NCBI GenBank assembly: GCA_037969115.1
Contig: JBBKWQ010000032.1
Coordinates: 1 to 32,184, forward strand
DNA length: 32,184 nucleotides
Direction: 5' to 3'
From: JBBKWQ01 sp037969115
GTDB lineage: Bacteria > Actinomycetota > Acidimicrobiia > Acidimicrobiales > Ilumatobacteraceae
Numbering within the stretch: position 1 is the stretch's first letter; the number at the start of each line of letters is the position of its first letter. Below the pieces are notes generated by a model that was not told the origin of the DNA, searched no databases, and was given only the letters and a program-made list of their open reading frames with translations. The position numbers and the translations under genes were made by a program. Of this stretch, positions 16,224-23,964 are shown piece by piece.

Positions 16224-17566
16224 CAGGTGAACCCGTCTGCCGCAACACCCGGGGTAGTTGCCGCCGCTTCGACCTCGTCATCGGCGCTGGCCCCGGAGGC
16301 AACCAGATCGGGGCCCAGCGCGTCGATGATCTCGACGTCGACGAACGCTCCGACAGCCAGGGTCCTGGGGACGTGGATGATTCCGTCGATCTCAGGCGCC
16401 TCGCGCACACTTCGGGCAACACCGATCTCATCGACGAGCACGCGATGGGTGCGACCGATCTGCTCGTCGCGCCGTGTCGCTGTGATGTCGTCCTGGAGCT
16501 CGCGCAGCTCGGCGAGGCGGTGGCGCATCAATGCCGGGTCGACAGCCTGATCGAGGTCGAATGCGTACGTGCCCTCCTCGGCGCTGTACGAGAAGAAGCC
16601 ACACCAGTCGAGTTCCGCCTGTTCGACGAAACGCAGCAACTGATCGTGGTCGGCCTCGGTCTCGCCCGGATAGCCGACGATGAAATTGCTTCGGAACGCC
16701 GCATCGGGCTCGCGTTCGCGGATGTCTTCGATACGGCGGAGGAAGCGATCACCGTCTCCCCAGCGTCGCATCCGGCGGAGCAACGACTTGCTCACGTGCT
16801 GCAAGGAGAGATCGAAGTACGGAACGCCGGTTCGGCAGATCGAGTCGATCAGTTCGTCGCTGAGGTCGCTCGGGTAGAGGTACAACAGGCGCAACCAGTC
16901 GGTGCGCGCCGCAACCGCATCGATGAGCGGCACGATCGAGCCGGCACCGAGTTCGCCGGGACGGTCCTTGCCGTACGAAGCGAGGTCTTGGGCGACGAGC
17001 ACGATCTCACGCGCGTCGAGTTCGTCGACCTCGGTGAGAATCTGGGCGATGTCACGGCTGCGCTGCGGACCCCGAAAGCTGGGTATCGCGCAGAAACCAC
17101 ACCGACGATCGCACCCCTCGGCGATCTTCACGTACGCCCACGGCGAGGCCGACTTGGGACGCGGCAAGTTGAGCAGATCGAGCTCGGGCAACGCCGCCGA
17201 GGACACAGGGATGAGCTTGCGGCTCAGTGCCGCCGGCGCAACCTGATGCACCGGCACTCCGAATCCGGCCACCTGGTCGACTTCGGGAAGCGCTTCTGCC
17301 AGTTCGGCCCCGTAGCGCTCGGCCATGCAGCCGGTGACCACGAGTCGGGCATCGGCGTGGCGCTGGTCGTGGAGCGCCAGGATCGTGTCGATCGACTCCT
17401 TGCGAGCCTCGTCGATGAACGCGCAGGTGTTCACCACGACCAGGTCGGCCGCACCGATGTCGTCGGTCGCCTCCATGCCATCGGCAAGCAGCGTTCCGAC
17501 GAGCTTGTCGGAGTCGACCTGGTTCTTCGGGCAGCCGAGCGTCTCGATGTAGAACCGCTGCGACAC
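16223..17566 (-). CDS. rimO: Ribosomal protein uS12 methylthiotransferase RimO
   Basis: About 447 residues. RimO is a radical-SAM enzyme that adds a methylthio group to an aspartate of ribosomal protein uS12. The N-terminal domain has three cluster-binding cysteines (ETLGCPKNQ, VVNTCAFI, VVTGCMAERYG). The radical-SAM motif is EGCDRRCGFC (CxxxCxxC), and a C-terminal TRAM domain follows. The frame opens at 17656, but GTG 17566 (VSQRFYIETLGCPKN) fits the family start and lies 7 nt behind a TAGCCT box. It heads the rimO-pgsA-cinA operon. Confidence 0.95.
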   Translation of the reverse strand: MSQRFYIETLGCPKNQVDSDKLVGTLLADGMEATDDIGAADLVVVNTCAFIDEARKESIDTILALHDQRHADARLVVTGCMAERYGAELAEALPEVDQVAGFGVPVHQVAPAALSRKLIPVSSAALPELDLLNLPRPKSASPWAYVKIAEGCDRRCGFCAIPSFRGPQRSRDIAQILTEVDELDAREIVLVAQDLASYGKDRPGELGAGSIVPLIDAVAARTDWLRLLYLYPSDLSDELIDSICRTGVPYFDLSLQHVSKSLLRRMRRWGDGDRFLRRIEDIREREPDAAFRSNFIVGYPGETEADHDQLLRFVEQAELDWCGFFSYSAEEGTYAFDLDQAVDPALMRHRLAELRELQDDITATRRDEQIGRTHRVLVDEIGVARSVREAPEIDGIIHVPRTLAVGAFVDVEIIDALGPDLVASGASADDEVEAAATTPGVAADGFT

Positions 17567-17573
17567 GATGCGC

Positions 17574-17579
17574 AGGCTA
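17574..17579 (-). promoter_or_regulatory. -10 box TAGCCT of the rimO operon
   Basis: TAGCCT on the minus strand ends 7 nt before the preferred GTG start of rimO. There is no Shine-Dalgarno and no good -35 match. Confidence 0.45.
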
Positions 17580-17664
17580 CCGCCGCTGTACCTCAGCGAC
17601 CTTGGACCATGCGATCGCGGGGCCGGCGTTTCAACACTCGGCGATCCCTGCTTCACTGCGGGCC

Positions 17665-18279
17665 ATGGATATCGACTTCTGGGTGGACCCGATTTGACCG
17701 TGGTGTTGGGTGACTGCCCGTTGGGTGGTCGACGCTGTACAACCTCATCGTGATCTGAACATCACCTGGCAACCGATCAGTCTGTTGTTCAAGAACGAGC
17801 CGGCCGAGGACTCCGACTACTACGCACAATCGTTCAAGACGCACCGGATGTTGCGCGTCATGGAGGCCGTCAGAACCAGCGAGGGCGACACACCACTGGG
17901 TGGGTTGTACTGGGAGTACGGCCGCCGTATTCACCACGACGAGGACCGCGACTTCGACGTTGCCGATGCGCTCGAGGCGGCAGGCCTCGCCCGGTCGTTC
18001 GCCGACGCCGCCGACGACGAGAAGTGGGACGACGAGATCCGCACCCGGATGGAGGCCGGTCTCGAAATCACCGGCAGTGACATCGGCACACCGATCATCG
18101 CCTTCGACGACCGGCACGGCGACAAGCAGGCCTATTTCGGCCCCGTGATCACTCGGGTCCCACCCCACGAGGACGCGCTCGCCATGTGGGACGCCCTCGT
18201 CACGATGATGAACGTTCAGGGTTTCTGGGAGCTCAAGCGTGGCCGAACCATCGGACCGGAGTTCGGCGACCGCCCGTAG
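17665..18279 (+). CDS. DsbA/Rv2466c-like thioredoxin-fold protein, candidate selenoprotein (UPWC active site)
   Basis: 204 residues if the UGA at 17695-17697 is read as selenocysteine. From ATG 17665 the sequence is MDIDFWVDPI, UGA, PWCWVTARWVVD, then continues in the same frame to TAG 18277-18279. Mycobacterial Rv2466c, the mycothiol-dependent nitroreductase, has CPWC at this point (FWFDPLCPWCW from memory), so UGA replaces exactly the first, nucleophilic cysteine. The rest matches the family: IGTPIIAF near the cis-proline, AYFGPVITRVP, and FWELKRGRT near the end. A SECIS-like hairpin starts 14 nt after UGA. Expected role: cytoplasmic thiol/selenol redox chemistry with mycothiol. The last 64 bases overlap the convergent MFS gene. 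Alternatives are a pseudogene or a TGC-to-TGA base error. No clear Shine-Dalgarno. Confidence 0.88.
17712..17730 (+). promoter_or_regulatory. SECIS-like hairpin after the UPWC UGA codon
   Basis: An 8-bp stem pairs 17712-17719 (GACUGCCC) with 17723-17730 (GGGUGGUC), including one U-G and one G-U wobble, closed by triloop GUU. A further U-G pair is possible at the base. The loop begins 22 nt after the UGA and its first base is G. Bacterial SECIS elements are described as in-frame stem-loops 16-37 nt downstream with G in the first two loop positions, which this satisfies. Confidence 0.7.
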
Positions 18280-19484
18280 GCGTTCCGCACCGGGTCGCCG
18301 GCCCAGACCAGTACGAAGAAGCCGATCAGCCCGAAGACGAGCGACCCCACGATCATCGGCGTCACCGTGCCGTCGATGAGGTTGTCGACCACGGCCGCGA
18401 GCAACGCTCCGGCCCCGAACGTGATGAACCCCAACACGGCCGAGGTCGTGCCGGCGATGTCGGCCATCGGCTCGAGCGCCAGGGCATTGCACATCGGCGC
18501 GATGATCACGGAAAGTGCGTTCGCCGATGTCGCCCAGGCGAACCACGCCCAGATCGACGGCACGCCGCTCGTGGCGAGCGCCAGCGGCACGCCGAGTGCG
18601 CTGATCAACACGAAGGTCGCCATGGCGTGCAGCACCACCTGGCGAGCGCCGAAGCGACCGATGAGGCGATCGCTGACCACCAGAGCCGCCGACATGATGA
18701 TTCCTGATCCGGCGAAGAACAGCGCGAACTGTGCGTCACGACCGTAGATCTCATCGATGATCGGTTGTGCACTTCCGAGATACACGAAGAACGCCGCTCC
18801 GATCGCGGTCTGCGCGCCGATGTGGCCGATCGTCGCGCGTGTGTGGAAGACACGACCGATGGCGGCCCACAGCCGGGATGAGTCGAACGGGCGCCGTTGT
18901 TCGAGCGGCAAGGTCTCGCCGAATGTGAGCGTCCACACGAATGCCGCGGCGGCGAGGACGAGCGATGCCAGGAACACCAACTGCCACGGACCGAAGAACA
19001 AGATGCCTTCCCCGAGCAGTGGCACGAAGATCGGGCCGATCAAGAAGACGGCCATCACGATCGTGATGACTCTGGCCATGGTGTCGCCGTCGTACAGATC
19101 TCGGGCGATCGCGGGCCGAAGCACACTGGGCGCGGCAGCGCCGAACCCCCAGAGCAGGCGCGCAGCGAGCAGTACTTCGAGGTTCGGGGCGAAGGCCGCC
19201 AGCAGCGCCCCCACCGAGTACAGACCGATGCCGAACAGCAGCGGTGGCAGACGCCCGAACCGGTCGGACGCGATGCCGTAGAAGAGTTGGCCCACCGCCA
19301 TGCCGACGAAGTAGGTCGTGCCGACGACTGCGATGCTCACACCGCGCTGCTCGAGCGCGAACTCGACCCGCAACTCGTCGTACGCAACCAACGCGATGTC
19401 GACGCCGAACGCCAACAGGATGCCGAGAAACGCCAGATAGGCGACGACGGCGCGCTGCGAACGACGTTGAGGGCGACCGGGCAT
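18216..19484 (-). CDS. MFS transporter, Bcr/CflA-like multidrug efflux type
   Basis: About 422 residues with roughly 12 hydrophobic segments, beginning AVVAYLAFLGILLAFGVDIALVA. The loop between TM2 and TM3 has GIASDRFGRLPPLLFG, the MFS motif A, and RLLWGFGAAAPSVLRPAIARDLY matches the Bcr/CflA drug-resistance group. It would export small molecules using the proton gradient. ATG 19484 sits 6 nt behind TAGCGT. It is divergent from the DUF445 gene, and its last 64 bases are convergent with and overlap the UPWC gene. Substrate unknown. Confidence 0.9.
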   Translation of the reverse strand: MPGRPQRRSQRAVVAYLAFLGILLAFGVDIALVAYDELRVEFALEQRGVSIAVVGTTYFVGMAVGQLFYGIASDRFGRLPPLLFGIGLYSVGALLAAFAPNLEVLLAARLLWGFGAAAPSVLRPAIARDLYDGDTMARVITIVMAVFLIGPIFVPLLGEGILFFGPWQLVFLASLVLAAAAFVWTLTFGETLPLEQRRPFDSSRLWAAIGRVFHTRATIGHIGAQTAIGAAFFVYLGSAQPIIDEIYGRDAQFALFFAGSGIIMSAALVVSDRLIGRFGARQVVLHAMATFVLISALGVPLALATSGVPSIWAWFAWATSANALSVIIAPMCNALALEPMADIAGTTSAVLGFITFGAGALLAAVVDNLIDGTVTPMIVGSLVFGLIGFFVLVWAGDPVRNAYGRSPNSGPMVRPRLSSQKP

Positions 19485-19490
19485 TCGCAC

Positions 19491-19496
19491 ACGCTA
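19491..19496 (-). promoter_or_regulatory. -10 box TAGCGT of the MFS gene
   Basis: The box ends 6 nt before ATG 19484 on the minus strand, a leaderless arrangement. It is 17 bp from the opposing -10 candidate of the DUF445 gene, so the two divergent promoters overlap. Confidence 0.45.
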
Positions 19497-19513
19497 CGGG
19501 TGGCGGGCACCGG

Positions 19514-19519
19514 TAACGT
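19514..19519 (+). promoter_or_regulatory. -10 box TAACGT of the DUF445 gene
   Basis: TAACGT lies 9 nt before ATG 19529 on the plus strand, with no Shine-Dalgarno. It faces the MFS promoter. Confidence 0.4.
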
Positions 19520-19528
19520 CGACACATC

Positions 19529-20842
19529 ATGTCGAGCACTGCTCCAACGTCGACCCGGGCACTGTCGTCGCCCGGATCCGCCAGTTCCTTTGCGGAACCG
19601 ACCGTCGCAGAGGTCGAGCGCGCCGCCGGTCTGCGGCGGATGAAGCTCGTTGCGTCCGGATTCCTGGTGGTCGCGGCAATCGTGTACGTCTGGGCACGAA
19701 CGAACGAAGACCTGGGTGGCTGGGTCGGTTATGTGCGTGCGTTCGCCGAGGCAGCGATGATCGGAGCGCTCGCCGACTGGTTCGCCGTGACTGCTCTCTT
19801 CCGTCATCCACTCGGCATTCCCATCCCGCACACCGCGATCATTCCGAAGCGCAAGGATCAGATCGGGCGCAGCCTCGGTGAGTTCGTCGAAGGCAACTTC
19901 CTCACGCACGAGATCCTCGGTGAACGCCTGAAGCAGGCCGGCGTCGGCAGGCGTCTGGGCAGCTGGTTGTCGCATCCGGAGAACGCACGTCGGGCCTCCG
20001 AGGGCCTCGGCGACGCGCTCAAGGGAACACTCGAGGTGCTCGATGATCGCGAGGTCCAAGCCGGCCTCGAGCGCATCGTCGAAGCGCGCGTCGACAAGAC
20101 GTCTGCGGCGCCGCTCGTCGGCCGTGTCGTCGACCTCGCCGTCGAAGGGCGACACCACCAACGCCTGCTCGACGCCGTGCTCACGGGTCTCGGCGGGTTC
20201 CTCGACGACAACAAGGTCACCTTTCGCCAACGGCTCGACCAGGAGTCGCCCTGGTGGGTTCCCGAGCCGATCGACGACCGCATCTTCGAAAAGATCTACG
20301 ACGCCGTCGGTCGCTTCATCGCAGACGTCGGCGCCGAGGACGACCACGATGTTCGGCGCTCCATCGATGTTCGTGTCGCGGCTTTCGCGGAGCGTCTCCG
20401 CACCGACCCCTACCTGTTGGCCAAGGGAGAGGAGCTGAAGCACGAGCTGCTGGCTCATCCCGACGTGCGCGCCTGGCTGAACACCCTGTGGAGCGGTATG
20501 AAGCGCGGCATGATCGACGCAGCCACCGACGCCGACTCCGAGCTGCGTGAACGCCTCACTGCCAGTCTGCAGCGCATCGGTGAACGGCTGGAATCCGACC
20601 CCGAGCTACAGAGCAAGGTCGATGACTGGGTCGAGCGCAGCGTCGGCTATGTCATCGAGCACTATCGCAGTGAAGTCAGCGACCTCATCGCCACCACGGT
20701 CGAACGGTGGGACGGCGAGTCGACATCGCGAAAGATGGAACTGCAGGTCGGGCGCGATCTGCAGTTCATCCGCATCAACGGAACCCTCGTCGGCGGTCTC
20801 GCCGGCCTGGCAATTCACGCCGTCGGCCAGCTCCTCGCCTGA
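19529..20842 (+). CDS. DUF445 family membrane-associated protein
   Basis: 437 residues. After a Ser/Thr/Pro-rich N-terminus comes one membrane span (KLVASGFLVVAAIVYVWA), then the DUF445 hallmark region FAEAAMIGALADWFAVTALFRHPLG and PIPHTAIIPKRKDQIGRSLGEFVEGNFL. A long helical, charged body follows with repeated SLGEFVE- and RLESDPELQSKVDDW-like segments, and a C-terminal hydrophobic helix GTLVGGLAGLAIHAVGQLL. It is therefore probably anchored at both ends with a helical cytoplasmic body. The family has no established function. It is convergent with ftsK, with 10 bp between stops. Confidence 0.9.
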   Translation: MSSTAPTSTRALSSPGSASSFAEPTVAEVERAAGLRRMKLVASGFLVVAAIVYVWARTNEDLGGWVGYVRAFAEAAMIGALADWFAVTALFRHPLGIPIPHTAIIPKRKDQIGRSLGEFVEGNFLTHEILGERLKQAGVGRRLGSWLSHPENARRASEGLGDALKGTLEVLDDREVQAGLERIVEARVDKTSAAPLVGRVVDLAVEGRHHQRLLDAVLTGLGGFLDDNKVTFRQRLDQESPWWVPEPIDDRIFEKIYDAVGRFIADVGAEDDHDVRRSIDVRVAAFAERLRTDPYLLAKGEELKHELLAHPDVRAWLNTLWSGMKRGMIDAATDADSELRERLTASLQRIGERLESDPELQSKVDDWVERSVGYVIEHYRSEVSDLIATTVERWDGESTSRKMELQVGRDLQFIRINGTLVGGLAGLAIHAVGQLLA

Positions 20843-20852
20843 AATCGGCCGT

Positions 20853-23375
20853 TCAGCGACCGGGCTGCTGGAGGAGTTCGAACTCCTCGACCGTCATCAG
20901 CACCTCGCGCGCCTTGGATCCCTCGCTGGGACCGACGACGCCGCTCTGTTCGAGCAGGTCCATGATTCGCCCGGCCCGGGCGAATCCGACCTTGAGCTTG
21001 CGCTGGAGCATCGACGTGGACCCGAGTTGGCTGCGAACGACGAGTTCCATCGCCTGGCGCATCATCACCGTGTCCTCGTCCTCTTCGCCCGCCGAGAACG
21101 CGTTCGCATCAGCCGTGACGTCGGACGAACGGCCACCGGGCACCGTGCCGGCGAACCCGCCGAACGAGCCCTCGGTCTGTGGCGCTCCACCACTCTCGAC
21201 ATCGTTGGTGTAGACGACCTCGGGGGCCTGGCTGCGCCAATGTGCGACGATCTTGCGCACCTCGTCCTCACTCACGAACGAGCCTTGGATGCGGTTGGCC
21301 ACCGACGAGTTCCCGGGCAGCAGCAACATGTCGCCCTTGCCGACCAGCTTCTCGGCACCCGGTTGGTCGAGGATCACCCGCGAGTCGGTGAGACTCGATA
21401 CGGCGAACGCCATCCGGGCGGGAATGTTGGCCTTGATGACACCGGTGATCACGTTCACCGACGGTCGCTGCGTCGCGATGATGAGATGGATACCCACCGC
21501 TCGCGCCTTCTGTGCGATGCGGGTGATCGATTCTTCGACGTCACGGGCGGCAACCATCATGAGATCGTTGAGCTCGTCGACCACCACCACGATGTAGGGC
21601 AGGTGCTCGTATTCCTCGTCACTGCCCGGCTCCGGCGGTATCTCACCGGCGAGCACGGCCTTGTTGTAACCGGTGACGTCGCGGAACCCGACGGCCGACA
21701 GCACGTCGTAGCGGCGCTCCATCTCCTTGACCGCCCACCCGAGCGCGTTAGCGGCCTTCTTGGGATTGGTGACCGGCTGTGTCAGCAGGTGCGGCAGACG
21801 CTGGTACTGACCCATCTCGACCTGTTTGGGGTCGATCAGGATCAGGCGGACCTGATCGGGTGTGGCGCGCATCAGCAGCGACGTCAGGATGCAGTTGATG
21901 CCGCTCGACTTGCCGGCCCCTGTGGCGCCAGCAATCAGCATGTGGGGCGTGGCGGCAAGGTCGAGGAACACGGCCTTGCCGGCGATGTCTTTCCCGATGG
22001 CGACGTCGAGGGGATGCGTCGCGGCCGCGGCCTCCGGTGATGCGAGAAGGTCGCCGATGGCGACGAGTTGTCGCTGGTGGTTCGGCACCTCGACACCGAT
22101 CGCCGATCTCCCGGGAATGGGAGCAAGGATCCGCACGTCGGTGGCCGCCATCGCGTACGCGATGTCTTTCTGCAGGCTGGTGACCCGAGCCACTTTCACT
22201 CCGGCGCCGAGTTCGAGCTCGTAGCGGGTGACCGTGGGACCGACGGTCATACCGAGCAGCTGCGTCTCGACGCCATGCTGCGCCAGGCTCTCCTGCAGCG
22301 TCTCGCCACGTTCCTCGATCGCCTTGCGGTCGATTGCCTGCTCACCCGCCTGGACCAGATAACTCTGCGGCGGGAGCGTCCACTCACCGATCTGTTGCCC
22401 ATCGATGGGGAATGCCGCCTGGTTCGATGCAGGCTTCTTGGCGCGCCGCTTCTTCGGCTTGGCGGCGCCGGCAGCCGTCGAGTCGGCGGTCGGGTCGACC
22501 CAGACGTCGCCTTCTGCGGCGGCGTCGTACAGCTCGGTGTTGCGCGACGGGTTCGACGCCTCACCCGCCACCCCGTCGCCTTCGCCGTGTTTTCGGCCGG
22601 AGCGATCACCGCGCTCGCTGTTGAGCGTCGACAGATCGGAGATGGCCTTCTTGGCCGCACGACCAAGCGGCCTTGCCACCGAGGTGACTCCGACACCGGT
22701 ACGTTCGGCCATGCTTCGCAGCGACGTCTGAGTGATGAGCAGTCCACCACCCAGCAGAATCGCCACGAGTACCACGACGGCTCCGGCGGACGCGACCAGG
22801 GCTCGCATCGGAGAAGCGATGACAGCACCGGCCCAGCCGCCACCGCGCTCGAGCCCGTCGGTGTCGGTCCACGAATCGGGGGTGCGGGCGAGGTGCAGCA
22901 ACCCCAGCGCAGCAATGCCCATCAGACCCCAGCCGATACCGAGGCGCCACGGGCTCGACGACTTGCCCTTTCGGATGAAGGCGATACCCACCGACACGAG
23001 CACGATCGGCACCAGGAAGCGACCGATACCGACCATCCAGCCGATCAAGGTCTCGAGACCACTTCCGAGCGGGCCTGCGAGGCTCAGGTAGATCGCCAGA
23101 CCGATGAGCACACCGGCGCCACACAGCGCGATGCCGATGAATTCGTGTTGGCGACCGTCGACTGCCTCCCGCAGCTCGGAGTGGGCCTGTTGGCGCCGAG
23201 AACCCGGCGGTGTGGCGTCGCGAACGCCGCCCTTGCCCGCCTTCGACGGCTGACGACCGGTGGAGCTCGCCCGACCGGAGCCCGCGCGCGAGGAAGCGCC
23301 ACCCGTCGAGCGCGAAGAACGCGACGATGACGAGCGGCTGCTGGGCTTCTTCTTCGAGGGACCCCAGGTACTCAT
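20853..23375 (-). CDS. ftsK: DNA translocase FtsK/SpoIIIE
   Basis: 840 residues. FtsK pumps chromosomal DNA through the closing division septum. A basic Ser/Arg/Lys-rich N-terminus (SSRSSSSRSSRS) precedes about four membrane spans (from FIGIALCGAGVLIGLAIYLSL to VVVLVAILLGGGLLI). A linker follows, then the RecA-like motor with Walker A GATGAGKSSG and Walker B PYIVVVVDELNDL, RAVGIHLIIATQRPSVNVITG, and a C-terminal winged-helix gamma domain (TSMLQRKLKVGFARAGRIMDLLEQ) that reads polar DNA motifs. The frame opens at 23549, but MSTWGPSKKK at 23375 is the natural start, 10 nt behind TACGGT. Confidence 0.96.
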   Translation of the reverse strand: MSTWGPSKKKPSSRSSSSRSSRSTGGASSRAGSGRASSTGRQPSKAGKGGVRDATPPGSRRQQAHSELREAVDGRQHEFIGIALCGAGVLIGLAIYLSLAGPLGSGLETLIGWMVGIGRFLVPIVLVSVGIAFIRKGKSSSPWRLGIGWGLMGIAALGLLHLARTPDSWTDTDGLERGGGWAGAVIASPMRALVASAGAVVVLVAILLGGGLLITQTSLRSMAERTGVGVTSVARPLGRAAKKAISDLSTLNSERGDRSGRKHGEGDGVAGEASNPSRNTELYDAAAEGDVWVDPTADSTAAGAAKPKKRRAKKPASNQAAFPIDGQQIGEWTLPPQSYLVQAGEQAIDRKAIEERGETLQESLAQHGVETQLLGMTVGPTVTRYELELGAGVKVARVTSLQKDIAYAMAATDVRILAPIPGRSAIGVEVPNHQRQLVAIGDLLASPEAAAATHPLDVAIGKDIAGKAVFLDLAATPHMLIAGATGAGKSSGINCILTSLLMRATPDQVRLILIDPKQVEMGQYQRLPHLLTQPVTNPKKAANALGWAVKEMERRYDVLSAVGFRDVTGYNKAVLAGEIPPEPGSDEEYEHLPYIVVVVDELNDLMMVAARDVEESITRIAQKARAVGIHLIIATQRPSVNVITGVIKANIPARMAFAVSSLTDSRVILDQPGAEKLVGKGDMLLLPGNSSVANRIQGSFVSEDEVRKIVAHWRSQAPEVVYTNDVESGGAPQTEGSFGGFAGTVPGGRSSDVTADANAFSAGEEDEDTVMMRQAMELVVRSQLGSTSMLQRKLKVGFARAGRIMDLLEQSGVVGPSEGSKAREVLMTVEEFELLQQPGR

Positions 23376-23385
23376 GGCCAGTCCT

Positions 23386-23391
23386 ACCGTA
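23386..23391 (-). promoter_or_regulatory. -10 box TACGGT of ftsK
   Basis: TACGGT on the minus strand ends 10 nt before ATG 23375, giving at most a few bases of leader. It lies between ftsK and the upstream lipoprotein gene, so ftsK may have its own promoter besides read-through. Confidence 0.4.
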
Positions 23392-23436
23392 CCAATGCCG
23401 TCACGGGTCGACAGGGCAATCGGTGCTGTGTGGCGC

Positions 23437-23958
23437 TCATCCGGCCTGCACGCCCTGGATGGTTCCATCGGGTCCGAGTAGCACGAGCAGCACGCCTCCG
23501 TCGTCGGTGGCGACCGAAGCGTCATACACGACAGTGCCCTCGGGACCACCTTGCACGGCGAAATCGATGATCACCGGATCGTCGAGTTCGGTCCGAACAC
23601 GATCGAAGATCACGCCCTCGTCGAATGCCACAGCGTTGGCCCGGAATGTGGCGCCGTCGGCGCCCACCGGCTCATCGGGCCGCGACAACGTTCCGTCGGC
23701 GAACGAGAACGTGGTTGCCGTGCTCGCGTCGTCGGTCGCCACGACAACCGTGACTGCTTCGAGGCCGGCGCTGACCTCGAAGTACTCCTGCGCTCCCCCC
23801 AGCTCGACCTCGATCGCGTCGATCGCGTCGTCGATGTCGGAGATCATCGGCTGTACCGTGGCGTCGCCGCTGGAACACGCGCCCACGAACAGTCCTGTCG
23901 CCGCGACGAACAGAGCGGCAGGAACGCGTGGTCCAACCCTGAAGCGGCTGGAGAACAC
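23437..23958 (-). CDS. Putative secreted lipoprotein, unknown function
   Basis: 173 residues. The N-terminus has basic residues (SSRFRVGPR), a hydrophobic core (PAALFVAATGLFVG) and the lipobox VGAC followed by SSGD, so it should be lipid-modified at that cysteine and held outside the membrane. The mature part is acidic and beta-rich, ending LLVLLGPDGTIQGVQAG. I do not recognise a family. It begins at GTG 23958, 6 bp after the rnj stop, and lies between rnj and ftsK in what looks like one transcription unit. Confidence 0.8.
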   Translation of the reverse strand: MFSSRFRVGPRVPAALFVAATGLFVGACSSGDATVQPMISDIDDAIDAIEVELGGAQEYFEVSAGLEAVTVVVATDDASTATTFSFADGTLSRPDEPVGADGATFRANAVAFDEGVIFDRVRTELDDPVIIDFAVQGGPEGTVVYDASVATDDGGVLLVLLGPDGTIQGVQAG

Positions 23959-23964
23959 CCGGAC

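Noticed and set aside
17569..17664. Classical Shine-Dalgarno or promoter for the UPWC gene
   Set aside because: GCGGG at 17658-17662 is too close to ATG and only weakly complementary, and TTCACT at 17652-17657 matches TATAAT at three positions only. I report no promoter for it.
17695..17697. UGA read as Trp or Gly through an altered genetic code
   Set aside because: Many genes in this window (for example paaA, paaB, paaC, paaD and rimO) end at UGA with overlapping downstream starts, so UGA works as a stop generally. Only context-specific recoding fits.
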